From: an uncultured Selenomonadaceae bacterium
Lineage (GTDB): Bacteria; Bacillota; Negativicutes; Selenomonadales; Selenomonadaceae
Direction: 5' to 3'
Assembly (NCBI GenBank): GCA_910579115.1
Contig: CAJTSO010000026.1
Location: 3,647 to 15,009, forward strand
Length of the DNA: 11,363 bases
This document shows, piece by piece, positions 1 to 6,306 of this stretch (position 1 is the first letter of the stretch; every line of letters starts with the position of its first letter). The position numbers were made by a program, and so were the translations under genes. The notes under the pieces were generated by a model. It was not told the origin of the DNA. It made no database searches and worked only from the letters and a program-made list of their open reading frames with translations.

Positions 1-9
1 GTCCAACAG

Positions 10-53
10 GCTTCCCTCAAGGGGAACTGGCGCTGAAAGCTCCTGAGGGGTGA
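10..53 (+). repeat. REP-like palindromic repeat, degenerate copy
   Basis: About 44 bp sharing the plan of the better copies at 128-172 and 5628-5672: a short CCCT..AGGGG hairpin at the left, a second variable stem, and a closing GAGGGGTGA. This copy has several mismatches in both stems. It faces the inverted copy at 77-117 across an AT-rich spacer of about 23 bp, so the two form a convergent pair like a BIME. Confidence 0.6.
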
Positions 54-76
54 AAAGCAACGAACCGGTTTATCTA

Positions 77-117
77 TCACCCCTCCGCCCTTCGGGCACC
101 TCCCCTGAAATGGAGGC
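77..117 (-). repeat. REP-like palindromic repeat, inverted copy
   Basis: Begins TCACCCCTCC and contains a GCCCTTCGGGC stem-loop, then TCCCCTGAAATGGAGG. This is the reverse complement of the plan seen at 128-172, with the left hairpin weakened. It is the inverted partner of the copy at 10-53. Confidence 0.6.
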
Positions 118-127
118 TTTAGGCTGT

Positions 128-172
128 GGCTCCCCTTTAGGGGAGCTGTCGCCGCAGGCGACTGAGGGGTGA
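128..172 (+). repeat. REP-like palindromic repeat, well preserved
   Basis: Two stem-loops in tandem: CCCCTTTAGGGG at 132-143, then GTCGCCGCAGGCGAC at 148-162, then the tail GAGGGGTGA. It is about 80 percent identical to 5628-5672, with compensating changes in the second stem (GTCGCC/GGCGAC here, GGCGGC/GCCGCC there), so base pairing seems to be conserved rather than sequence. A partial inverted stretch, TCACTCCCC, begins at 198, about 25 bp away, mirroring the 10-53/77-117 arrangement. From memory, repeats of this style are dispersed in many Firmicutes genomes. Confidence 0.7.
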
Positions 173-231
173 AGAATCAAATATCTCAACTTGTCTGTCA
201 CTCCCCTGTAGCTGACTCCCGGACCCCAACC

Positions 232-289
232 AAAAAGCCCCCTGCCTAAGGGCAGCTCGGTAGAGTTGCCCTTAGGCAGGGGGCTTTTT
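232..289 (-). terminator. Strong bidirectional terminator after the chemoreceptor
   Basis: A perfect 23-bp inverted repeat (232-254 with 267-289) surrounds a 12-nt loop. The stem is GC-rich at its core and has A5 and T5 at its ends, so it can end transcription on either strand. It lies 15 bp beyond the stop codon of the chemoreceptor gene (minus strand) and is its natural terminator. Confidence 0.9.
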
Positions 290-304
290 CTCTTTCCGGA
301 TTTA

Positions 305-1990
305 TTATAACTGGAACTTTGCCACGCCGTTCTGGAGCTTTTGCGCCAGCTCCGCCAGCACCCGGGATGCCTCGGACATCTCATGGACGGTGGCCGCCTG
401 TTCCTCGGTGGAGGCAGAGACGCTCTGAGCCTCGTTGGCCGTTTCCTGACTGATGGTCTTTGCCTCTTCCAGCTCTACAACGATCTGCTGGGCGCTGCCT
501 GCCCCTTTCTGAATGTGGGCGATAGCCTGACCAATATTGTTGTTCAGGTTGGTGATAAGCTCCTCGATATTTTCAAACTCAGCTCCGGTGCGGCGGACGC
601 TTTCAGTTCCGGCAACGACCTCCTCGTTGCCCCGCTGCATGGACTGAACAGCCGATGCCGTATCGTTCTGAATTTCCGCGATCAGGACCGCAATATTGCG
701 GGCGGCCTCGCCGGACTGCTCTGCCAGCTTGCGAACCTCCTCTGCCACCACAGAGAAGCCCCGTCCGGCCTCCCCGGCCCGGGCTGCCTCAATGGCGGCA
801 TTCAGCGCCAGGAGGTTCGTCTGGTCGGCGATGGAGGAAACGGTATCGACGATCTGACCGATCTGCTGAGCCCGGTTACCCAGATTTTCTACCTGCTGGG
901 AGCTGGCGCTGATCTGTTCAGCCATTTCCCTGATTTTGCTAATGGCTTCGGTTACGGCGGCCCGGCCGTTTTCAACCCCCTGCCTGGTACGTTCGGCCAT
1001 CTGCTGCATTTCTTCAGAATCCTTCAGGAGTCCCTGCATATCCCCGCCCATTTCCGTGGCCCGGGTATTGATTTCCTCCAGGCCTCGGGACTGCTTTTCA
1101 GCCCCTTCGCTCATGGAGGTGGCGCTTTCCGCTACCGCCCGAATGGTATCGCTGGTCTGGCCAAAACTTGCGGTCAGCTCCTGAGATGAAGCAGCCAGCT
1201 GTTCCGCCATCAAAGCCACATCCTTCAGGAATCGGGTCAGGCTATTCTTCATCTTGTTTGCGCTGCGGCAGACTTCGCCGATTTCGTCCTGGGAATCCAC
1301 CGTCAAATCCTCGCCCCGAAAATTGCCGCCGGCAATGACCCCCAGGGCTTCTACCGCAACATCCAGCTTGCTGACAGCCCGGCCCACAACCCAGGCTGCC
1401 ACCACAGAAATCAGAATGACAGTAACAAGAACCGCAATTCCTACGGAAGAAATATAATCATCCTTGATGGTATCGATAGTCTTGGTGGGAATGCCCATAA
1501 AAATCATGCCGACGATCTGGCCGTCACTGCCCTTTAATGGCTCATACACGCTGTAGTACTGATGGCCCATAACCTCCACGTAACCGGTATAGTTCTTACC
1601 GCCGCGGATAACTGCCTCAGCCACCTCGGCTGAACACTTGGTGCCGGTGACCCTGGTGCCGTCCTCCTTCTTGACGGTAGTGGCTACCCGGATATCTCCC
1701 CGGAGGAAGGTCACATGGTTGCCGGTAAGCTCGCCCAAGCGGTCAACGAATCCCGTATCTCCGTCGATCATCGTCTTTCCTTTGTACAGGGCCCCATCCA
1801 CTACCTGCCAAGGTCCTTTGTCCATGGCGGAAGCGATCTCTTCAGCCGTGGCCGTATCGCTCTCTGCCTTCAGCGCCAGGGCTGTTTCAAAACCGTGCCC
1901 GGCCATAATATAGCCGATTACGGAGCTGACCGCGCAAGCCAGAACAATGAATATGGCAAAGGCCATAACTGCTTTTTGCTTTAACTTCAA
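305..1990 (-). CDS. Methyl-accepting chemotaxis protein with single-Cache sensor
   Basis: A 561-aa transmembrane chemoreceptor that passes ligand binding outside the membrane to CheA/CheW inside. Visible parts are TM helix 1 (about 7-30), an extracytoplasmic sensor (33-172) resembling the sCache_3 family (W61-QVVDGALYKG, then a GTRVTGTKCSAEVAEAV stretch), TM helix 2 (181-203), HAMP (204-258) and a long coiled-coil signalling domain with the conserved hairpin tip around 384-420 (DQTNLLALNAAIEAARAGE). No CheR-tethering NWETF-like tail is present; the protein ends KFQL. The start is TTG, supported by an AAGGGGG ribosome binding site upstream; no ATG lies in frame nearby. A sigma-A promoter at 2060-2088 and a terminator at 232-289 make it a single-gene transcript. 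The ligand is unknown; Cache domains of this kind often bind small organic acids. Confidence 0.95.
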   Translation of the reverse strand: MKLKQKAVMAFAIFIVLACAVSSVIGYIMAGHGFETALALKAESDTATAEEIASAMDKGPWQVVDGALYKGKTMIDGDTGFVDRLGELTGNHVTFLRGDIRVATTVKKEDGTRVTGTKCSAEVAEAVIRGGKNYTGYVEVMGHQYYSVYEPLKGSDGQIVGMIFMGIPTKTIDTIKDDYISSVGIAVLVTVILISVVAAWVVGRAVSKLDVAVEALGVIAGGNFRGEDLTVDSQDEIGEVCRSANKMKNSLTRFLKDVALMAEQLAASSQELTASFGQTSDTIRAVAESATSMSEGAEKQSRGLEEINTRATEMGGDMQGLLKDSEEMQQMAERTRQGVENGRAAVTEAISKIREMAEQISASSQQVENLGNRAQQIGQIVDTVSSIADQTNLLALNAAIEAARAGEAGRGFSVVAEEVRKLAEQSGEAARNIAVLIAEIQNDTASAVQSMQRGNEEVVAGTESVRRTGAEFENIEELITNLNNNIGQAIAHIQKGAGSAQQIVVELEEAKTISQETANEAQSVSASTEEQAATVHEMSEASRVLAELAQKLQNGVAKFQL

Positions 1991-2059
1991 AACATCATCC
2001 CCCTTGAGCTGTAAGCGGCTTATTGGACAGTAGTCCCAAATTTATATCATCTTTTGAGC

Positions 2060-2088
2060 ATTATAAGCCTATTGTCTGATAAATACAA
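2060..2088 (-). promoter_or_regulatory. Sigma-A promoter of the chemoreceptor gene
   Basis: On the minus strand TTGTAT (2083-2088) and a perfect TATAAT (2060-2065) are separated by 17 bp. Transcription would start near 2053, giving a leader of about 60 nt before the TTG start at 1990. The shape is that of the housekeeping sigma factor; no sigma-28 (flagellar) motif was seen. Confidence 0.75.
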
Positions 2089-2196
2089 CAAAAATTTTAT
2101 CGCTTTAATGTAAATCCTAACAAAAAAGTCTATATAAAATAACATCAATGCACATTGGTATTCAGTGGGTTTTGTAGTTAGAGACACCCGTACTTA

Positions 2197-2427
2197 TCAC
2201 CCTGCGGCGATTATTACAGTCAAATTATCTACATCAGCATGATATAAAATACCTATTCTCCCCATGGCGGTTATAACGGCCTTTGACTGTTGAATGCCAA
2301 TCGGTTCAAACTGCTTTCCAACTTTCAAAAAGAATGCATTATCAATTTTTATAAATAAAAAGGAGCAGTCTTCACCAGCTGCTCCTCTTTCCACATTATT
2401 TTTCCATCCAGGGGACATTTCTCCCAC
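2197..2427 (-). CDS. Possible small hypothetical protein (doubtful)
   Basis: A 76-codon open frame starting at GTG 2427 (or ATG at 2418), with no good ribosome binding site at the GTG and only GGGAGAA very close to the ATG. The inferred protein has plausible alternating hydrophobic and charged residues (EPIGIQQSKAVITAMGRIG), but I recognise no family. Its first third overlaps the hairpin terminator at 2351-2386, which argues against it. The wider gap 1991-2484 otherwise holds only the chemoreceptor promoter and this terminator; the frame may be chance or a remnant. Confidence 0.2.
   Translation of the reverse strand: MGEMSPGWKNNVERGAAGEDCSFLFIKIDNAFFLKVGKQFEPIGIQQSKAVITAMGRIGILYHADVDNLTVIIAAG
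2351..2386 (-). terminator. Terminator after the rhodanese gene
   Basis: On the minus strand an 8-bp stem AGGAGCAG/CTGCTCCT (2379-2386 with 2361-2368) and 10-nt loop are followed directly by TTTTATTTAT. It lies about 100 bp beyond the rhodanese stop codon and is correctly oriented to end that transcript. Confidence 0.75.
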
Positions 2428-2484
2428 AGCAATATTCTTTTATTCCAAAACACATTCATCTCGCCGGATACTTCCAGGAAAAGC

Positions 2485-2880
2485 TTACCGCTCAACCCCA
2501 TAGGGCCAGTCGATTATCCCGCCCATATCCTTTATATTGGCATACCCCATCCCGGCCAGCAGCTTTGCCGAGGCCAGACTCCGCCGGCCGCTGCGGCAAT
2601 ACACGAGAATCAGGGCCTTCTTGTCGGTCAGCTCCCGGGGCGCTCTCTGCTCCAGCTCAAAATCCGGGATAAGCACTGCCCCTTTTATGTGTTCCTCAGC
2701 GTATTCATCCGGCCGGCGCACATCCAACAGAATATATGCCACCCCCGAATCCATAATCTTTTTCGCCTGCTCCGCCGTTATCGTTTCCACTTTTCCACCG
2801 CTCCCTGCTGCCCCGTTGGTACAGCCAATCGTCAGAATCGCTGCCAGGGCCAGAAATATTATCCGTATTTTTTTACTCAT
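2485..2880 (-). CDS. Exported rhodanese-like sulfurtransferase, probable lipoprotein
   Basis: A single-domain rhodanese of 131 aa. The N-terminus is a lipoprotein-type signal (KK at 3-4, hydrophobic 7-19, Cys20 followed by a Gly/Ser/Ala-rich linker); the residues before Cys20 are T-I-G, slightly off the usual lipobox, so plain secretion is also possible. The rhodanese fold covers about 33-130, with DVRRPDEY at 53-60, HIKGA at 64-68 and the active-site loop C95-RSGRRS, in which Cys95 would carry the persulfide. Such proteins move sulfane sulfur between thiols; the location implies a cell-surface or periplasmic role. GGGAGG lies 8 nt before the ATG. The glutaredoxin-like gene lies 138 bp upstream on the same strand and may be cotranscribed. 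The physiological substrate is not evident. Confidence 0.92.
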   Translation of the reverse strand: MSKKIRIIFLALAAILTIGCTNGAAGSGGKVETITAEQAKKIMDSGVAYILLDVRRPDEYAEEHIKGAVLIPDFELEQRAPRELTDKKALILVYCRSGRRSLASAKLLAGMGYANIKDMGGIIDWPYGVER

Positions 2881-3018
2881 TCCTGTTCCCTCCCGCTGAT
2901 AAAAATCTCCGCCCCCGCTCCATTAGCTGATAAATGATAGATCCCCCATACTTACCCGGAACTGGGGACAGTCTTTTGCCGTTTTTATCCGACAATCTTC
3001 TATTCCGCTCGGAGAAGC

Positions 3019-3297
3019 CTAAACCGCCGCCTCAAAGATCTTTCTTACCAAATCCCGGCATTCCTCCTCGGTTTCTCCAGGATGAGCCTCATACAGCTTC
3101 TGCCCCTCCACAAACATGGAAGGCACGTAATAATAGTCTTTACCATACTTTTGAGCTTCCGGGCTCCCGTCCTCCAGCCTTGTTATCTTAATATCTTCGT
3201 ACTCCGGATGGGCCTTTCTGAGCTCCTCAATAAAAATATCCGCCCTCCGGCAATAGGGGCATCCCTTCATAAAGATATATACTACTTCCTTCGCCAT
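3019..3297 (-). CDS. Glutaredoxin-like thiol-disulfide oxidoreductase
   Basis: A 92-aa thioredoxin-fold protein. The redox motif C13-P-Y-C16 follows the first beta strand (VVYIFMKG), and a cis-proline is expected at P59 in YVPSMFVEG; these are the family's two hallmarks. It has no signal peptide and should act in the cytoplasm, reducing protein or small-molecule disulfides. Length and motif match the small bacterial glutaredoxin/NrdH-like class, but the C-terminal features that would separate NrdH from glutaredoxin are not clear. AGAAGGA precedes the ATG. The upstream stretch 3298-3450 is rich in palindromes. Confidence 0.9.
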   Translation of the reverse strand: MAKEVVYIFMKGCPYCRRADIFIEELRKAHPEYEDIKITRLEDGSPEAQKYGKDYYYVPSMFVEGQKLYEAHPGETEEECRDLVRKIFEAAV

Positions 3298-3355
3298 TTT
3301 GATCCTTCTTTCTTTTAATAAAAAGTCCTGTCAGCTAAATAACCAGATTACCTGT

Positions 3356-3406
3356 AACGGATTTAACCGTTGAATCCCACCAATGGGAAATTGCCCGGCA
3401 ATTTCC
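3356..3406. promoter_or_regulatory. Cluster of three palindromes ahead of the glutaredoxin-like gene
   Basis: Three adjoining inverted repeats: AACGG/CCGTT (3356-3360, 3367-3371), TCCCA/TGGGA (3375-3388) and a perfect 10-bp stem with a one-base centre (3386-3395, 3397-3406). None is followed by a T-run, so they are not terminators. The cluster lies 59-109 bp upstream of the glutaredoxin-like start, and could be an operator or a structured leader. I recognise no known riboswitch. Confidence 0.4.
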
Positions 3407-3450
3407 TGATCTGCCGCATTGTAAAAAATCACCAGTTAAGCCCTCGCCCC

Positions 3451-3488
3451 AAAAGGACCCCGGGCAGATTTTCCACCCGGGGTCTTTT
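3451..3488 (-). terminator. Terminator after the secreted 210-aa protein gene
   Basis: A perfect 9-bp GC-rich stem (3456-3464 with 3476-3484) is extended by an A/T flank (AAAA at 3451-3454, TTTT at 3485-3488), with an 11-nt loop. It stands 22 bp beyond the stop of the gene at 3511-4143 and is symmetrical enough to work on both strands. Confidence 0.85.
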
Positions 3489-3510
3489 CCGCAAATATCT
3501 CAGTCCAAGG

Positions 3511-4143
3511 TCATCTCATGAAGAAGATCATCTTTTCTCCCTCATCCATGGCTTCCTCAAAAGCGTCTACCAGCGCCCTGTCACGACTATGTTTGCTGTC
3601 TCCCTCAACGGTAAATTCGTACCTTTTACCAATCCCGTTCTTGTCGGCCAAAACCAGCACGAAACGCTGGTTTGCCGTATTCTCCGTCTTAAACCGGCCA
3701 TCGTCATATTTCTTTTTCTGCCCGTAGGTAATATCCTCGGTGGCATAGATGAAGAGCACTGGCTGAGCCTGCTGGGCAGCGAATTCCGCCAGTTCCTCAG
3801 GCTGGAGAATATGCTCTCCGGTATGGGCCGTGCTATTGCAGAACTCGATCCACTTTGCCTGGACCGCCTTGTCGCAAACCACTCGCTGCCGGCCAGGCGT
3901 CAGATTATCGTTCATTTCCTCCGCGATAATCCCAAAGAACAAATCCTGCCGGTCCAGATATTCCTGCTGGGAGCCGATAAGCACCGCGGTATATTCCTTT
4001 GCCTCCTTATAGCTGGAGCCAGGCTCCTGGACAGCCGCTCCATTATTGTACCTGGCATACAGCTCATCGGTTTTTGAGGCGAATGCCGTCCCCGCGCAGA
4101 GGGTCGCTGCGGCCAGCGCAACAGCTAATGTCTTTTTAAGCAT
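3511..4143 (-). CDS. Secreted protein of unknown family
   Basis: A 210-aa protein with a clear Sec signal peptide (MLKKTLAVALAAATLCAGTAFA, cut expected after AFA). The start at 4143 is preferred over the in-frame ATG at 4149, because AGGAG lies 8 nt before the former but only 2 nt before the latter. The mature part is hydrophilic, mixed alpha/beta in appearance, and has two cysteines (VVCDKA and EFCNST) that could form a disulfide. No membrane anchor or known motif is seen. It has its own promoter (4198-4226) and terminator (3451-3488), so it is a monocistronic transcript. It is probably periplasmic. Function unknown. Confidence 0.85.
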   Translation of the reverse strand: MLKKTLAVALAAATLCAGTAFASKTDELYARYNNGAAVQEPGSSYKEAKEYTAVLIGSQQEYLDRQDLFFGIIAEEMNDNLTPGRQRVVCDKAVQAKWIEFCNSTAHTGEHILQPEELAEFAAQQAQPVLFIYATEDITYGQKKKYDDGRFKTENTANQRFVLVLADKNGIGKRYEFTVEGDSKHSRDRALVDAFEEAMDEGEKMIFFMR

Positions 4144-4197
4144 AGTCATCTCTCCTTTTACCAGATAAAAAATTCAACTGAAAATCTTTCTCACTAT

Positions 4198-4226
4198 ATT
4201 GTAACAAAACGGCTTCAAAAATGCAA
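4198..4226 (-). promoter_or_regulatory. Sigma-A promoter of the secreted-protein gene
   Basis: On the minus strand TTGCAT (4221-4226) and TACAAT (4198-4203) are separated by exactly 17 bp. The start of transcription would be near 4191, about 48 nt before the preferred ATG. Confidence 0.7.
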
Positions 4227-4286
4227 TAAACCGGGAATAAAATAATGTTAAACAAAAGATAAACTACAGATACTTCCAAAAGGCCT

Positions 4287-4832
4287 TTATTCAGCCGCCC
4301 CGCATTTTTCAAGCCACTTTAACAATATGGACGCCGCATACTCTCCCATCTTTTCATACACCTTTGCTTTTGGGTGCCAGCCATCAAGATACGCCTCCCG
4401 CAAATCTTCCTCCGACCTCCCGATGGCCGGCTGAAGATCAAGGATAAAGACCCCCGCTTCCCTGGCCAGCTCTGTCCGAAGCTCCCCTATCTTTCCATTG
4501 GCTCCTTCCTCACCGCTTAATAAAGGCAGCGCCAGGCAAAGCCGCCAGTCTTTCTCCGCCGCCAGGGTCTTTACTTTCTCAATGGTATCAAGGACAACCT
4601 CTTTCGGAACGCCCTGTATGATGTCATTTGCGCCCCCAAAGAAAAGTACCCGATTAACGCCCTTCGGCAGGGCTGCATACCGCATATTATCCAGTATCTC
4701 GCCGGTTGTTGCCCCGCAGACCCCTTTATTGATAATACTGACTCCGTATTTTTCCAGCACAGCCGTCCAGCTGTAATCCGGAGAAAAGGGCCATCCATAG
4801 ACAAGGGAGTCCCCAAAGCACGCCAGGGTCAT
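4287..4832 (-). CDS. SGNH/GDSL-family esterase or lipase
   Basis: A 181-aa serine hydrolase with all blocks of the SGNH superfamily: G7-D-S9-L at the N-terminus (Ser9 nucleophile), Gly40 in GVCGATTGE, Asn69 in FFGGAND, and D150-GWH153 near the C-terminus giving the catalytic Asp and His. There is no signal peptide, so it should be cytoplasmic. The size and the DGWHP ending resemble the small arylesterase/TesA-like members, but the substrate cannot be predicted; acyl or acetyl esters are likely. A ribosome binding site (AAGGAGG, and GGAGGAG closer in) precedes the ATG. The flanking intergenic regions give no sign of an operon with known partners. Confidence 0.92.
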   Translation of the reverse strand: MTLACFGDSLVYGWPFSPDYSWTAVLEKYGVSIINKGVCGATTGEILDNMRYAALPKGVNRVLFFGGANDIIQGVPKEVVLDTIEKVKTLAAEKDWRLCLALPLLSGEEGANGKIGELRTELAREAGVFILDLQPAIGRSEEDLREAYLDGWHPKAKVYEKMGEYAASILLKWLEKCGAAE

Positions 4833-4886
4833 CTCCTCCGTCCCTCCTTCAGAGCTTTTTACTGGTAAGTTTCTTCATCCAGAGCA

Positions 4887-4908
4887 AATCGTCCACTAAT
4901 AGACGATT
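4887..4908. repeat. Short palindrome, copy 1 of a TCGTC(T/C)A..TAGACGA family
   Basis: A 7-bp inverted repeat AATCGTC/GACGATT around CACTAATA, 55 bp upstream of the SGNH hydrolase start. It shares the core TCGTCNACTAATAGACGA with the palindrome at 6821-6838. A related piece, TCGCCCACTAATCC, follows at 4942-4955. The surrounding gap 4833-4995 also has GATAATTATC (4931-4940) and a CCAAGAA/TTCTTGG inverted repeat without a T-run. Confidence 0.5.
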
Positions 4909-4995
4909 CTACCCTCACGTTTTTTTGACCGATAATTATCATCGCCCACTAATCCAAGAAATCCGCCTGAGAAACATTCTTGGAAAAGTCCGCTC

Positions 4996-5382
4996 TTAAT
5001 TATCCCGGGCAAATTCAATATTTCCGGCCAGGGCATTATGTACCGGGCATTTTTCAAAAGCCCGGGCAATGTATTTCTGCTTCTCTTCCTCGGGAATGTC
5101 TCCGTCGATCTCCGCTTGCCAGCTGATGATCATAGCGCCCGGTTTTTTATTTCTGTCTTCATCGGCGGTAACCTTTACCTGTCTGTAAGGCACCCCCTTC
5201 TTATCAAGGAGCATCCGGACAGTTATGTTCAGGCAGGCGGCAAAACCGCTCAGCAGCAGCTCAAAGGGAACCAGCCCCTCCCCGCTGCCGCCGCTGGCCA
5301 CCGGCATATCCATGGTGATCGCAGCTGATTCCCCCATAATATCGGTCTTATACCTGTTCTCTCTGCTTACTGCTGTAATCAT
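4996..5382 (-). CDS. OsmC/Ohr-family peroxidase
   Basis: A 128-aa OsmC-fold thiol peroxidase, expected to reduce organic hydroperoxides in the cytoplasm with two conserved cysteines: Cys50 in FELLLSGFAACLN (Glu41 is the conserved acid of this helix) and Cys112 in EKCPVHNAL. Length fits the YhfA-like OsmC subgroup. The frame stays open to 5616, but the start at 5382 is chosen because AAGGAGG lies 9 nt before this ATG, the family begins here, and the extra 78 residues would be read from the promoter and leader hairpins. The promoter at 5528-5556 gives a leader of about 140 nt. Confidence 0.92.
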   Translation of the reverse strand: MITAVSRENRYKTDIMGESAAITMDMPVASGGSGEGLVPFELLLSGFAACLNITVRMLLDKKGVPYRQVKVTADEDRNKKPGAMIISWQAEIDGDIPEEEKQKYIARAFEKCPVHNALAGNIEFARDN

Positions 5383-5427
5383 TTTCCAAAACCTCCTTAA
5401 TTGTTTTGATACCTTTATCCCTAATCC

Positions 5428-5501
5428 GTGCCGTAGCTTACCGGCACTACTATCTATTATTATACCCCCATTGTTCAAGAAAATGCCACAAGCATTTTCT
5501 T
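5428..5501 (-). promoter_or_regulatory. Two hairpins in the osmC-like gene leader
   Basis: Within the transcribed leader, a 10-bp stem AAGAAAATGC/GCATTTTCTT (5477-5486, 5492-5501, 5-nt loop) and a 6-bp stem GTGCCG/CGGCAC (5428-5433, 5442-5447) can form. Neither has a T-run, so neither is an obvious attenuator. A second TATAAT (5459-5464) lies between them but no -35 was found for it. Confidence 0.4.
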
Positions 5502-5509
5502 TCCACTTT

Positions 5510-5556
5510 GCATTCAATGGTATTGCTATTATACCCCACACCCTATTGAATGCCAA
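5510..5556 (-). promoter_or_regulatory. osmC-like gene promoter framed by a 9-bp inverted repeat
   Basis: On the minus strand TTGGCA (5551-5556), 17 bp, TATAAT (5528-5533) form a near-consensus sigma-A promoter with a start near 5521. The sequence GCATTCAAT occurs at 5510-5518 and its exact reverse complement at 5545-5553. One arm thus overlaps the -35 side and the other lies just after the start site, with centres 35 bp apart. This is the geometry expected of a paired operator, possibly for a peroxide- or thiol-responsive repressor, though the motif matches none I can name. Confidence 0.6.
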
Positions 5557-5574
5557 TATAGGGAAAATTCTGGG

Positions 5575-5619
5575 AGATTGTTCCGCAGTATACCACTGAA
5601 AGTGGTAACTGCACAATCT
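5575..5619. promoter_or_regulatory. 45-bp interrupted palindrome between divergent genes
   Basis: Three paired blocks, AGATTGT/ACAATCT, GCAGT/ACTGC and TACCACT/AGTGGTA, nest around a 3-nt centre (5598-5600), with only small bulges on the left arm. It lies just upstream of the osmC-like promoter and before the REP-like repeat. There is no T-run. It may be a regulator site or a further mobile palindrome. Confidence 0.5.
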
Positions 5620-5627
5620 ATCTCAAA

Positions 5628-5672
5628 GGCTCCCCTCCAGGGGAGCTGGCGGCGCAGCCGCCTGAGGGGTGA
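5628..5672 (+). repeat. REP-like palindromic repeat
   Basis: A well preserved copy of the repeat cluster at 10-172: the CCCCTCCAGGGG hairpin, the GGCGGCGCAGCCGCC hairpin and the GAGGGGTGA tail. It lies alone in the gap between the osmC-like gene and the DUF2284 gene, the largest gap in this part (5383-5791), together with the promoters of both genes. Confidence 0.7.
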
Positions 5673-5706
5673 CATAATTCAACCGCCTGATTCTCAGTAG
5701 TAATCC

Positions 5707-5736
5707 TTGCTTTTTCCGGAAAGACTGCATTATAAT
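5707..5736 (+). promoter_or_regulatory. Sigma-A promoter of the DUF2284-bcp pair
   Basis: TTGCTT (5707-5712), 18 bp, TATAAT (5731-5736). Transcription would begin near 5743. An in-frame ATG at 5735 overlaps the -10 box and so cannot be the start of the downstream gene, which supports the start at 5792. Confidence 0.7.
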
Positions 5737-5791
5737 GTTCTGCAAAGTTTCAGAGTATACGAGGCAATATATCGTGAGGAATTTGATTTCA

Positions 5792-6244
5792 ATGGCTCTG
5801 GCTATGGGCTTCGCCCATGCTGCCATCATAAAGGTTTCCGAGCTTGTCTATGTGCCTGAATACAGAAGGTACTGCGAGGAAAACCGCTGCGGAAATTACG
5901 GTAAGCTGCCGGTCTGCCCGCCAGCCTGCGGCACCAGTGATGAAATGTACGACAAAGTTCTCGCCTGCAAAAACTGCCTCGTGCTTCAAACGGAATTTAT
6001 CCCCAGGGAAAAAGTTATGCTTGAATACCTGCGGGGAAAACGCCTGCACAACGAGCTTACCGAGAAGCTGCTCACAGCAGCTGGTATGAAAAACATACTT
6101 GTCATGAGCTCCGGCCCCTGGAAAAATTTCTCCTGTATGTCCGCCTATTCAATTGATTCAGAAGCGATGGCTAAAACCTGTGGAATGGTTTGCTGGGGCC
6201 ATGATGGAATCATCCGCTATTTTTCCTGCCTGCTTTTTAATTGA
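5792..6244 (+). CDS. DUF2284 cysteine-rich metal-binding protein, shortened
   Basis: A 150-aa protein with ten cysteines. The N-terminal half matches what I know of the DUF2284 predicted metal-binding family (C28, C33-GNYG, C42-PPAC46, C59-KNC62). The C-terminal part CMSAYSIDSEAMAKTCGMVCWGH also fits. Between them the usual ferredoxin-like CxxCxxC stretch seems to be missing: GP at 108-109 is followed at once by WKNFSC, so about 20 residues look deleted. Iron-sulfur or other metal binding is inferred. GAGGA stands 11 nt before the ATG; a TTG at 5783 is an alternative. It shares a likely transcript with bcp, 62 bp downstream. Confidence 0.8.
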   Translation: MALAMGFAHAAIIKVSELVYVPEYRRYCEENRCGNYGKLPVCPPACGTSDEMYDKVLACKNCLVLQTEFIPREKVMLEYLRGKRLHNELTEKLLTAAGMKNILVMSSGPWKNFSCMSAYSIDSEAMAKTCGMVCWGHDGIIRYFSCLLFN

Positions 6245-6306
6245 TTGTAATGGCCCATTATCTCCTACCTCAAATAATATTTCTTTACAAAGGAAGGTTT
6301 TTTCAA

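Noticed and set aside
341..1189. Long plus-strand open frame of 282 codons.
   Set aside because: It is antisense to the conserved signalling domain of the chemoreceptor and reflects that gene's GC-rich codons.
2960..2973. AACTGGGGACAGTC, a fragment that recalls REP motifs linked to RAYT transposases.
   Set aside because: A single 14-bp half with no paired inverted copy nearby; it could be chance.
5383..5616. N-terminal extension of the OsmC-like protein to 5616.
   Set aside because: The stretch contains the promoter, its inverted repeat and leader hairpins, and a strong ribosome binding site serves the ATG at 5382.
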